Assembly (NCBI RefSeq): GCF_029227915.1
Contig: NC_079879.1
Span: forward strand, 21,406,501 to 21,470,500
DNA length: 64,000 nucleotides
Source: Hydractinia symbiolongicarpus
Lineage: Eukaryota; Cnidaria; Hydrozoa; Anthoathecata; Hydractiniidae
Reading direction: 5' to 3'
A program made the translations under genes and the position numbers. The notes beneath the pieces were generated by a model. It did no database searches. It had not been told where the DNA came from and saw only the letters and a program-made list of their open reading frames with translations. This document shows positions 12,801-24,900 of this stretch, in pieces. Positions within the stretch are counted from its first letter, which is position 1. The number at the start of each line of letters is the position of its first letter.

Positions 12801-15800
12801 TCAGCTTTGCAATGTGTTCATTTGTTTGCTAGTGAAATATGAATTATGAGCCTTGAAACAAGCTTGGCAACTAGCCTTAAAGTAAATACAGTTTAGTCTT
12901 TAAAATTACAAAATGCCCTGAATAATTGCAATATCTTTTTTTTTTGCAGGGTATGCAATGGATCCAAGTTCAGAAGGAGAAAAGTAAGCATTTTTGTTTA
13001 TTTTACAAAAAAAAGAAGAGTGTATGGCTCAGTTTTAAATATGAGGAATAATTTCCCAACATGTCAACTGAGCAGACAGGAAAAGTTGCATAGAATCTAT
13101 TTTTGTACACAGAACAGAGGATTGACAGAAGCTTTATGAATAGGGCTAAACTGTAAAGAAAGTTTAGGTTGTGAATACATACAACGTAAAAAAAAAAAGT
13201 TAAAAAGGCAGTCACCTTTTTATCTTATTTGTTGTTGTTTTGTAAGAATATGAAAATATATTTGGCATATTGTGTTTAGTCTATGTTCATTTTACATCAA
13301 AATTTTAATGCCTAATTTCACAAAAAATAATTTTGATATTAAATGTCGTTAAAATTTTAAAAGTTTATTTAACCTGTTTGGTTACCTGTTTTCTGCAGGT
13401 ATATTGGTGATCTTGAAAAGTTAAATGAAAATTCAGGTATTTTTAACATAATTTAATTGTTAATTTTACAAAATTTTAACCATCGACTGATGCTGTTGTC
13501 TTTTTTTTTTTTAACACAACTATTCTTCTTTTTGTAGGAAAAACTGTGTTTGAAGCAACAAAGAAAAGGCCTGGAGATAAGCGTAGACGTGAAAAACCAG
13601 GTGACCCTGAAGAAATTGATGGATACTTAGGTACATGCTATTTTTTTGTTAATATAGAAACAATGTTTGGACTTTGAAATTTAGGCAGTGGTGATTGATA
13701 GTGCTCAAGTGTGGGAAGTTTGGTGACAACCAACTTCGTCAAAGTGTTTGCGTGCAATAAATTGTTCTTTTTTATTGCCTGGGTGAGCGGACAATAAGTG
13801 ATTTTAACCAGTTCAAGCAATCTGATTGGCTAATAGCATTGGATTATATTACACCTGGTTAAATGTCTTTAAATTGTAGTATAAGTTTGACATACTTATA
13901 CTAACCTACATAGTAACTCAAATCATTGCATATTTAACAACAACTAAACAGTTAAATATTTTAAGCTTTTTGTCATTTTACAACACAGTAACGTTCCACA
14001 CATTAAAACATATTAAAAGTCCTTCTGTAATTTTTGTTTCAATTTATGTTCAAATTCCTTTGTTTTTGTTTTTTTACATTTTTAACTTCTCTACTTTGAT
14101 ATAAACAAAATGTTTAGGATAAGACTTCAGGATAGTGCTATATAGTGACAGAGGTCAATATTCTCTGGTAATGCCCAAAATAAACAGTATAGTCTTAGAA
14201 GTATTATTTTGTTGATTTACCTGATATAAAATATCATTGTTTATCTATTCTCCATGATTAATCATTTCTATGCCTTTTTGTGCCAATCCTTTTTCACACA
14301 AACAATCTAAACTGGCACAATCGATGAAAAATTCTCCCTGTAAACGTTTTTTTACGTCAAGTGTCAATTATGTTAATATTAATTATTATTATTATACTTT
14401 TTGTACGCAGAGGTTTGTCTGTACATTTGCAAAAAAATAGCCTTCATGTTTGAAATTACTAAACAAGAAGATTGCATTTATATATAGGTAAATATTTATC
14501 ATAGCACATCCGTATTTCATTCTCAACAGAGAACGGAACGAATCCTGCTCACTGCTTGGCAGTATGTTAGTGATGAACAAAGTAGTTCTTCTTCAATATA
14601 ACTTACACGCATTATACTCGCCCGTCATGATCAGAAGTCTGATCGGGGTGAACCATTCTCTGTTGAGAATGAAATAGGGATGTGCTATGATAAATATTCA
14701 CCTATATGTATACAGACCATCTGGATAAACTATCTGAGTTCATCACTAACATATTGCCGCACGTAGTGTAGTGGGACGTCTGCGGCTCCCAGTTCTGGGG
14801 ACCGCGGATCGAATCCTGCTCACTGCTTGGCAGTATGTTAGTGATGAACAAAGTAGTTCTTCTTCAATAAGATTGCATTTCTATCAATTATATTTAATTT
14901 TTAGGTCCATGGGCAAAGTTTGCTGACGAAAAGACATCTGCAAAACCTTCAGAGGTATTACATTTTTACCTTGAATTTAAACAGACTTGCGATGCATATG
15001 GGAATTAACATTTTAGGAGCAAATCTCTTTAAAAATGAGATCAATCGTTCTTTCTGCTCGAAAATAGTTCGTGCTTTTTCTTAAATTTGTGCTGCTAAAA
15101 AAAAAAATTTTGGTATCTGATCGTGTTCAACATAGTGAGGCCAGGAAACAGTCTCTTAGTAATTATTTTCCGGGTCATATTTGTTGATTTTGTGCTAAGT
15201 AAACACGAGTTAAAAGTTCTTGAAAAGGGTAATTGTTTATGGCTTTAAAATTGACATTAAGAAAAGCCTGGGAAATCTATTTTTTAAATTGGATTTTCTT
15301 TATTTCTTGCATCTAAATTATTATTTTAATAAAACACATATTTCTGATGCTATTTTTCTCTACTAGGAACAAAAGGTTATACTCGATCAGTATGAAGAGA
15401 AGAAGGAAAAACGAGGCAAGAAGGACGAGGAAAAGATTGAAGAGAAAACAAAAGCACACAGTAATTTAGAATTTTGTATTTTTTATTTTTCAAGGAATAT
15501 GAACTGTATTTTGTAAGGAATACCCACAAAACAGCAAGTCAATTTTTTCCTGTTAATTTTTAAACACAGCTTGAAATTACTTGCTCTGACATCCTTACTA
15601 GCAATTGCTACGACTTTAAAGCTGCAATTAGAAATTGGAATTCTAACTTAGGAGTAAATTTTTAATGGCGACAAAGATTTCCCACAAATTTTGCCTGCTA
15701 TTAACGTGACTTTTAATCCTAAACTTTTTTCTTTATAGTTGAGGATCTATATGATTATCAAGGCCGTCCGTTTCTTCATATACCTAACGACTCGGATACA

Positions 15801-18800
15801 GACTTTCGTTCCGAAGATCCGCCAGATAAATGTTTTCTCCCAAAGAAGCTTATGCACACGTGGTAAGTGAGAAATTTCTAAAATCTTTTTAAGGTTGCTT
15901 TTTTGAGCCAGGATTTGTTACCCATTGATGGCTAATATGTAAGAGTAAACTTTTTTTGAGTGTTTTAAACAATATGTGTAGCCATTTTGTGTGAGTATTT
16001 TTGTACTTTTTACTATTTGAAGGATAGAAGTCAGCGACAAAAGTTTTTAATTTTATTTTTTTGTAATCACTATTTCTTGATGTTTACTTGCGATTATTTT
16101 TGTGTGTGTTTTTTAGGTCTGGTCACTCAAAGGGTGTGGCAGCCATCAGATTATTTCCCAAATCTGGTCACTTGCTTCTTTCAGCGAGCATGGATTGCAA
16201 AATTAAGGTATCGCAATTTCATTGTTCATGATCCACAGTTAAAAATTAATTTCTGTATTACTGTTACGATAGAAAGAATAGTTATAGCGATGTAAAAATC
16301 CATTTTTGTATTACTGTTACGGTATAAGGAACTGTTGTAGGGATGAAACTTGTTTGTTTGTTTGTTTTATTTACTTCGCCAACATGAAACAACACTGGTA
16401 ATTATTTCAGGAAATATCTTTTTCTTTGTTTTCAGATATGGGAAGTTTACAATAAGCGTAGAAACATCCGAACCTACCATGGTATGTTTACTTTACAGCC
16501 ACCTGCATTTTCTCGCCCTATTTTTTACATTATTCCGTTTATTTTACATTATAAAAGCCTATAATTACATTACATACATTATATACAATGTAAAAAAATA
16601 TTTTGCATTATAACGTTTTTTTATATAATCTTTTTTAGGCCATTCCAAAGCAGTACGGGATATATGTTTTAATAATGATGGAACGAAATTTTTAAGTTGT
16701 AGTTACGATAGATGGATTAAGTTATGGGACACTGAAACTGGTAAGTCGCTTCGTACCTTCTACAAGCACTCATTTTTTGTGAATGACTACTCCGAAAAAA
16801 TGATATAAATTTATAGCTTTTTGCATATAAATTTAAAATGATATCCCATGTTTAGTGTAAAATATGGTGTTAAAACTGTCATAATATTGATGAATATGCC
16901 ACTGCCAACCAAACGATGTTAACTTTTTAATGTTATTTTTACTTGCATAATGTTGGGTTTGAATATTCTGGCACCGCACATTTAAACTGAGCTCCTAAAT
17001 TTTCTGGATTGGCTAAAGTATTTGGGCCCAAACCTAGCACACGTTATATGTTAGAATCTGTCTGACATATTTCTAAGAACTGCTTTTAATATTTTCGGAA
17101 CCTTTAATATGCTGAATGGCTTATTGACGTCTCTTAAAAACACAAATAGTAGAAATTCTTTTTGGCTCTATTTCATCAAATTGATCTAAATCCATATACC
17201 AAGTTTCAAGTTTTTAATTCAATGTTTAAGTTCCGGGACTTATAACGTAAGCTATTTATTACCCGCCTTATCCGCAGACGTCAAATTTCACTGTACCTTT
17301 AACAACACGCTACCCGAAAAAATAGAATAAGCCTTTTATTAATATTTACTTCATGTTTCTCTTCAGGTGAATGTTTAGGCAGATATTCCAACAAAAAGAT
17401 ACCTTACTGCGTCAAGTTCAATCCTGATGAGGTACTGTTTCCACGTGTACCACCACTTACCAGTATAAATACTTCGAGAAACTGTTTTGCTCTGTTTCAG
17501 ATCAAATCTATAATTCTAATTTAAGAGCAATTTTACATAACCTATCAATACTTGTTTCACATATCCTTCTTTAATGAGACATCATCACACTGTATTAGTG
17601 ATATTTGCAAATATCATTGTTTTCTTCTGAATCCGTAGTACGTTTGCACAGACTACTATACTTTAAGCGTTTTTTAACTGTATTTTTATTGTTTTTTTTT
17701 TTCATTCAGGATAAGCAAGACTTATTTATTGCTGGTATGTCAGATAAAAAAATGATAACGGTATGCTTTGTTTTATTGCTTTGTCCTATTCTACTCTTTT
17801 TTCTCTTTTTTCCCGTCAAAATATCCTATGGGTGTGTTTCTTATGAAAGTTGACAGCTATATCATTTTATGTACAGTGGTACCTCTCTAAGGTGGACACT
17901 TGCAAGAAGAAAAATTATTTCTTTTTTTGGAGAGGTTAACGCTTTAGAAAGGCACGTTCTAGAATTCAAAGTTTTACCCCAGAGTTACTAAGCCCTGAGG
18001 GGATGCAAAATTTAAATTCCTTATACTTATTGCTTGATGAATCAATAGAAGGTCATAAGATCAGAATAGAATATTCTAAACGAACATAAAACTGTTATGA
18101 AAGATATTTAAGAAAGAAGTGAATAAAAAAAATGTGAAAGATATTTAAGAAAGAAGTAGTCAGTTTTAGCTGGAATATTAACACAGGACTGGAAAAAGCG
18201 TCCTGCTCTAGAGGATGTTCTTTTACGAAGGTTTCACATTATTTCTTTTTTTTTATTGCAGTGGGATATCAGAGAGAATGAAATTGTTCAAGAATACGAC
18301 AGGTAGTTCACTTAAAGTATAAATTGCATACTAGATTGTAACTGTCGTTTTTTCCTTTTCTATTTTTACTTGTTTTTTTGCAGACATCTGGGCGCAGTGA
18401 ATACCATCACCTTTTTTGACAGAAACCAAAGAATAGCTACAACTTCAGATGATAAAAGCATTCGAATATGGGAATGGTATGCTGTCTACGAATAGCTCGT
18501 AAGACTTTGTGTGCCATGTGTAAATGTGGTGCTAATTTTTAACGAACTTTTAGGGATATTCCTGTTGATTCGAAGTTGATACAAGATCCCACAATGCACT
18601 CCATGCCCGCTGCCACGCTTTCACCCAATGGTAATTTTCTGTCTGTTCGTCTGTTCATCTGTTTGTTGCTGTAACTATTTGTTTTGTTTACAAGCATGTC
18701 TGAAATGTTTCTTTATCTTGTAGGCAAATGGCTTGCCTGTCAATCCTTGGACAATCAAATATTAATTTACAATGTTATCAATCGATTTCGTCAAAACAGA

Positions 18801-19837
18801 AAAAAATCTTTTAAAGGACACATGGTAAGAAAAAAATCCTTAAAATTTTATGCGCACTAAATAATGCAAATATATTCAAGATACTAATTTTAAATAAAAA
18901 ACGTAACCTATTGTGAACGTACCTTACGCTCTTCTCTACGTTGCTTTTAGAATGCTGGTTACGCGTGCCAAGTAAACTTTTCACCAGACATGAGGTGCGT
19001 ATAACAAACGTTTCGACTGTGGCGTATTATTACGTAATATTGCAATAGCTTGTAAACTAATGAAGAAATTTCCCAATAGTTAAACTATAAATATTTTTTA
19101 TAAGTATTTAAATTTATGTATTATATTTTTTTAAATTTATTTATTCTTTAAATTTTTCTCATTTAGTTATTTGATTTCCGGTGATGGAGATGGCAAGTTG
19201 AACATTTGGGATTGGAAAACAACAAAATTATATAGGTATGTTCCCTACTGCTGTAGATAGCCATGACTTCAGGCGATTTTCCAAGTGGGAGAATCAAGAA
19301 CGCGCTAAGCGTGGTGGCTATTGTTATTTTAAGGCTTTCCGCTGCCCTTCCGATAATTTCAATATGTAAGTATCGCCTGCAGCATTAAAAGTATTATTTC
19401 GAAACGATAGGCACATTATATAACTGTGCCGTGCAGTGAAGCGACGAATTCATATATTATTCGACTCGGCACAGCTTACAAAACCGATATTTGGATGTGC
19501 CACACAACTAATGTAGCCGCACTCTTTAGCACGACTTGTTCGAGTGTATAAAACAAAATAAGACTAGCCATACTGAAGCATTCGCATAACGTTGTAAAAC
19601 TGCTTATTTAGCAAATAATTTGTGATGACAACATGTCGGATTATAAAAATGTCCAATGCGGTGTATCCATTGTTGCTCTCTTTGTGTAAAGAAGCTTGAA
19701 ATTCTCTATGTTTTGTTTATTGATTTAGTAAGTTCAAAGCGCACAACGAGGTATGTATTGGTTGTGAGTGGCTTCCACACGAAACGTCGAAGATTGTGAC
19801 CTGTGGCTGGGATGGACTAATCAAATTGTGGGACTAA
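9838..19837 (+). CDS. CDC40: Pre-mRNA-processing factor 17 (CDC40/PRP17), complete
   Basis: This WD40 protein acts in the second catalytic step of splicing. Coding exons: 9838-10002, 11681-11770, 11890-11950, 12159-12227, 12950-12983, 13399-13436, 13538-13630, 14905-14954, 15367-15460, 15739-15862, 16117-16207, 16436-16481, 16639-16740, 17367-17431, 17710-17760, 18262-18302, 18384-18476, 18554-18630, 18724-18824, 18951-18994, 19167-19235 and 19729-19837. They give 568 residues, close to the usual length of about 580. The N-terminus starts [13 protein letters not shown] and includes the [13 protein letters not shown] and [12 protein letters not shown] family signatures. Seven WD40 blades follow, for example [45 protein letters not shown] and [16 protein letters not shown], ending [11 protein letters not shown]. 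All phases agree and there is no internal stop, so the gene looks intact. Confidence 0.97.
14468..14880. mobile_element. Compound tRNA-derived SINE insertion in a CDC40 intron
   Basis: A 12-bp direct repeat, AAGATTGCATTT, flanks the block at 14468-14479 and 14869-14880. At its right end is a tRNA-like SINE (about 14756-14868) with a perfect A box TAGTGTAGTGG (14764-14774) and a near-perfect B box GGATCGAATCC (14806-14816). The last 59 bases of the SINE (14810-14868) are repeated identically at 14539-14597. Two ~47-base arms, 14486-14532 and 14655-14702, are inverted copies of each other. The segment at 14738-14757 is also an inverted copy of part of the SINE tail. It lies between CDC40 exons 13538-13630 and 14905-14954. 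Confidence 0.8.
17876..18240. repeat. Possible short mobile element in a CDC40 intron
   Basis: The sequence around GGTACCTCTCTAAGGTGGAC, followed by GGAGAGGTTAACGC, resembles the termini of short inverted-repeat elements common in invertebrates. Its borders and target duplication could not be fixed. A tandem duplication of GAAAGATATTTAAGAAAGAA occurs at about 18098-18155. Confidence 0.3.
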
Positions 19838-20644
19838 CCTGGCCTATTTTAAGACGCTTATCGCGCCACAAGCAGATATAAGCCAATTGCTAATGAAGGT
19901 TCTAATATAAACGTACGATAGAGAAGCTTACAAGAGACGTGAAGTGTAAAGGTTGCAAGTTGACTTTAATAGAAGAGAATAATTTTCGACGAAAAAAACT
20001 ATTTGAACTGACAACATTGTGAAAAATTTTATATTCTTTATTGATTTTATTTATTATAAATACCATGCTTTAACTTTTGAAAACAGTATCTTGTCTTTTT
20101 CCGGCAAACAGAATACCTATTTAGACGTAGCCTCAAGGACTCGTTTGCCATCCAAACACATGTAGGCATCAAAGTTTTGAAGCTTGAAGTCATAGATATA
20201 TTATTATTTTCATGCTGTTTGGTCAAGGAAATTATATAACCCAACAAAGTAAAAACTCCCACGAACTATCTTTGTGTCCTATATCCAATCCAACCAAGTG
20301 GAATATGATTTATCATTTACTATCCCTATCCTGCTGCAGGTTTCGACTAGACTCGACCATAAATACACTGGAAATCCCATTTTTTATAGGTTGTATAGCT
20401 ATGCAACCGAATTTCTACAAAGCTAGACTTCAACCTCGAGAGAAATCAATGGTAATTCGCCTGCCGTATACACTTTCTGCGTCAGCAATTCGTGCCACTG
20501 TATCTTTGTTATGAAGAACTCTGTAATGGGCCCAAAAAATAAAGCTGTACCGCAACTACTTTGAGCAATAATATAGAGACTAGTGCCTGCTTGGCATGTC
20601 TCAAAATAGCAAAATGGGCAAAATTTTTTGATTAAATCCTAATG

Positions 20645-20750
20645 ACAAAAAAATAGACCAAGGTGGGGTTCGAACCTACGTTAAACACAGGGGGCGATCA
20701 AAATCAGTGAACAACGCCATCGTGGGACAGACACCTCAGCTACTCGTTAT
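20645..20750 (-). mobile_element. tRNA-derived SINE head
   Basis: On the minus strand there is a perfect A box TAGCTGAGGTG (complement of 20732-20742). A perfect B box GGTTCGAACCC (complement of 20666-20676) follows 55 bases later, and then a T-rich run at about 20645-20660. This is an internal RNA polymerase III promoter. The long A-B distance and lack of a clean cloverleaf suggest a SINE or tRNA relic rather than a working tRNA gene. Confidence 0.6.
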
Positions 20751-21669
20751 CAATATTTAGTCTCCATGAGCTAGATAAAAAGCGGGAAAACTTGATATAC
20801 TTTAACTCACATGTCAAGACATGAATATGTGTTGTAATCGGAGCTGTAGACTTTGGCTATTACCCCAACATACCTATTAAATTTTTATAAAATGCCTGTT
20901 ATCGTTAAAAAAACTTCAGTTAGGGATTAGGATTTAAACTATAAACTTTTAAGAGAAACCGTTTTGCAAAGTTTTCACACGTGAAAAAATTTTCCAATTG
21001 TCTAGATTTCAATCAATAATCAGAGATAAATAGGGTTTGGGGGATTTGGGCTTTTTTCCCGACATTTTTCCTTTGTTCTAAAAGTTCGTAAGCACTTTTT
21101 TGAATTTTTCACCCCAGAAAATCATTTTATAATGATCTTTTAGTTGTTTCACCAGTGTTAGTTTATTTATAGTGAGTCGTTTTATCCTCCCCCCCCCCTC
21201 ATCATTTTATTTTCACTATTATATTATGACCCCTCCCCACTTTAAGAAATTTATCCCGGAGTACACCCCCCCCCCCTCCCTGATTATTCGACCCCTCCCT
21301 ACAATTAAGCACAAAAGAGTAAAAATGCTTATTCTTAAAGAAAAAATTTGACATTAAATCCTTGACAAAAATTTTAACAATAAAAACGGTTCTCACTCAC
21401 CATTTAAACCTAGAATCCTGACACTTTTTTTACATATCAAAAAATTGCTTAGTTAATAAAATATATTTTTTGACAGAACGGACACCCTGTTTAACGGTAG
21501 CGATGATTTCTAGGAACATAGGTATCTCGGTATAACTTCATAAGTCATTGCTATACTTTCTCATGATAAATTCGTAATTAACCCTGCTATACTTTCAAAA
21601 TTGCCAAAATTTGGACTAATTGAACCCACAGCCATTAAGCAAGAACAAAAAAGTGCAAATGTTTGATAT

Positions 21670-21675
21670 TTTATT
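21670..21675 (-). terminator. Candidate poly(A) signal of the zinc-finger gene
   Basis: AATAAA on the minus strand, 305 bases downstream of the stop codon at 21981-21983. Not confirmed by transcript data. Confidence 0.4.
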
Positions 21676-21980
21676 GCTAATGAGAAATACCCAACAATAA
21701 AATAAACACGATTGACAACAAATATAAATATAATACATTATGTCATCATACTCAAGCTGAGTAAAATTAAAAATTCGAAAATCTTTCTAGATTAATCCAT
21801 TTGATTGATTCGTTACGTATTAGCAGAACAGCAGTTAATTTCAGCACCATCTGTACATGTAACCAAAGTCGTATGCGTGTGTGAATGTCGCCATATATAC
21901 ATGTATACAGTCATATACATGCCCGATATCCCCATGTTAACATGTAACTACCGTCGTATACGTGTCCGACGTCGTCATAT

Positions 21981-24900
21981 TTACATGTTAATACCATCGT
22001 ATGCGTGTTCAACATCGCCCTCAGTCAAATTTGACACTATTTGCTCCTCTTGTATAAATTGCTGCTCGTCAATGTTGTCTGCGTTAATGTCATTGATGTC
22101 TGTCGAACTCTGCAGTTCGGTTACACTAACATTTTCGTTATTTATGTGTCCTTGTAGCTGAACGGGTGTGTCTTGCAACTGCTGGTCTGTTATTGTCAAC
22201 ACCTGTTGATTGCCGATGTTATCAGCCGGATTGTGTTGGATTCGTATGACAGCGGTGCGGTTATTGAATTGTAAAACGTTTTCGTCTTGAAGCAGGTTGC
22301 GATCATCAGCCTGTAAAGTTAGTCCAGAATTTTCATTCGCGAGCTGCGTTGTCCCCAAAGCTTCTGCGTTGCCAATAAGTTGTGTTGTTTGCCCCTCACT
22401 TACAATGATTTGTCCTGTATGCGCGTCTATTTGTGCTGAGCTGACAATGAGCTGCTGCTGATCTTGACCTTGTCCGTGCGACACATCAGAACTTCTAACT
22501 ATAACCCCATGCTGTGTGAGCTGAGCAGCAAATTGAGCAGCCTCGTGAGAACTCAAAATATGGAGATTTTGCCCATTTTCTTCTCCTTGTGTTACTTGAC
22601 CAATATTACTGAGGATATGGGCTGTTTGCCCGTCGCCTTGAGCAGTGGCTGTATCTATCAATAGCTGGACATCGACGGCGGGTAGTTGCGACACATCGAA
22701 GTAAGTGCCTGGATACTGCATTCCATCCTGTTGAGAAATAACGGTGGCTTCAGCGCTATCCTCTTTCTGAATTTCTCGACTTTGAATAGTTCTTCCTTCA
22801 AATTCCATGCCTTTATGACGCCGCTCTATGTGACGTTTCAAGCTTGATCTGTTCGAGCAGCCTCGCTCGCAATACGGACATGGGAATTGTTGAATAATAC
22901 CGTCCCGACATTTCTTTAGATGCAAATAAAAGCCAGACTTTGAACTATAGTACTTTCGACATTTATGACACACCCCCTCCGGAAGATCAGCTTCGTCGAG
23001 CAACAAATATGGATTCTCTTTCGGAAATTCTAAATCTCCACCAGGTTGGTGTCGAATCACGTGACGATTATAACTAGACTTGTGTTGGAATTTTACTTCG
23101 CACATGGGACATTTATACGTGATTAAACTTCCATCCGCTGTGTGACGCATGACGTGCGCGTTGTACTGTGACCTTGAGAAAAACTTTCGTTCGCAGTACG
23201 GACATTGACGTATCGGCTTGTTATCGGAATGAGTCACTTTGTGCTCTTTAAGTCCCGTGACCGTTTTAAACGCGTAACCACAAATGTCGCATTCGTACTC
23301 TCTTGCACCTGAATGCATAACACTGTGGGTATATATCGACAGCGCAGTGGTCAATTTCTTTTTACACACGATACATGTGATGACTCCAGCGTTTGCATGA
23401 ATGGAAAAACAGTGATCTTTCAATTCAGCTTGCACCTTAAACGTCTTGAAACAAATGTCGCAGCGAAAGTTTTTGATCATAGTGTGCATGGTCTTGATGT
23501 GATAATTTAAATTACCTTTCGTCTTATGGCTACTTCCACACTGCTCGCAAACAAATTTCCGTTCGGTCGAGTGGGACGTCATGTGAAGGTTGAGCGCGCG
23601 TTTGTTAGTCACTCTCTTCCCGCAAATCTCACATTCGAAGCGACCATTTTTAAAATGAACTACTGTTTGATGTTCGCGCAAACCATACTTATTTGAAATA
23701 ACTTTGCCACATATATCGCAGGTGCACGGACCTTTGTCATCGGGGTAGAGAAACTTGTCTTTCTTCTCTCTTGCTTTTCTTTGCTTACTGGTACCTTCCT
23801 CTTTCTTAGGCTGCATCAGGCCCTCTGGTTTACTACTTTCGTCGTTGCTAGCCTGTCCCATATTGTCCACTTTTGTGCAGTCTTCGTCCTTGTTCTCTTT
23901 TTCTTCTTCCCCAGCTTGTTTTTTCGTCGACTTTCTAGTATCAGACGTCTTTTTGGGTCGTCCTCTGAATTTCTTTCCAGAACGTTTGAACGAGCTTGTA
24001 GTCTTTCTCTTGCGACTTTTGGGACTCTCGTCTGATTCCTCTTTTACTTCTAAGAATAAAAATTCATGTTATTCACTATGACCTACAAGACCTGACGTCA
24101 GAAAGGAAAATAACTTAGTTAGCGATGTTTCATTAAAAACTAAATGCAAAGAAAAAGCAGTGGTAACAGATTGCACATTTTATCCGGTACTTTTAATACA
24201 TGTCGAATTAGGGCATATAACCTATTTTTCTAATAAAAACTTTACTTTGTTAATAAACTCATTACTAAAATTTTGGAACCAAAATTTACAGTGAAGGTTA
24301 GGAAGCCCTTTTTAAACAAAGACGTAAAACTAAACAAAAATGTGTTATCATAAGAACCACAAAGTTTATTCTAGTTCCCCTTTAAACAACACACATACAA
24401 CCACTACTACATAACTAACCGTTTTCATCAAGGTTAGTAGGATCGTCGTCATCTGGTTGATCAGGAGTACCTTCAAAATTCAGTTCTTCATCGGACTGTT
24501 CCTTAGCATTTTCATTTCCATCAGCATTAGTATTCGGTTGAAGAAGAATTACTTTTACTTCCTCATTAGGTTGGGCAGGCTTTTCCTCTTCAATATCAAA
24601 ATCAATCTAAAACAAGTAAAACAAGTTTTTGTTGTCAACATTATGACAAAAAATTTATTATGTTTTCAATGTTATTTAAACACATTTCTAGTTCGTATGT
24701 CTTCAACAAAGCTCAGTCACAAAAAGGAATCTACTTCTACTATATTTATATAAAAATTTAGATTACATTACAGCCTTCGAATTTCGCTTTGGCACATAGA
24801 GATTGCTCTAAAGTTTAGCAATTACAGAGGATACACTCCAGCAAAAAATTGCAAAAGCATTAACTCAATTGTCCATTGTTATAAGCTCCCAGATGATTAT

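Larger units (their letters stand above)
19838..21980. other. Intergenic region between convergent CDC40 and the zinc-finger gene
   Basis: The interval contains the CDC40 3' region, a SINE at 20645-20750 and C-rich homopolymer tracts near 21190 and 21265. An AATAAA hexamer lies at 20538-20543, about 700 bases past the CDC40 stop, which is far for its poly(A) site. I see no gene. Confidence 0.5.

Noticed and set aside
21805-22161. Plus-strand open frame opposite the zinc-finger gene
   Set aside because: It overlaps the end of the well-supported minus-strand zinc-finger exon in an opposite frame and matches no family; a shadow frame.
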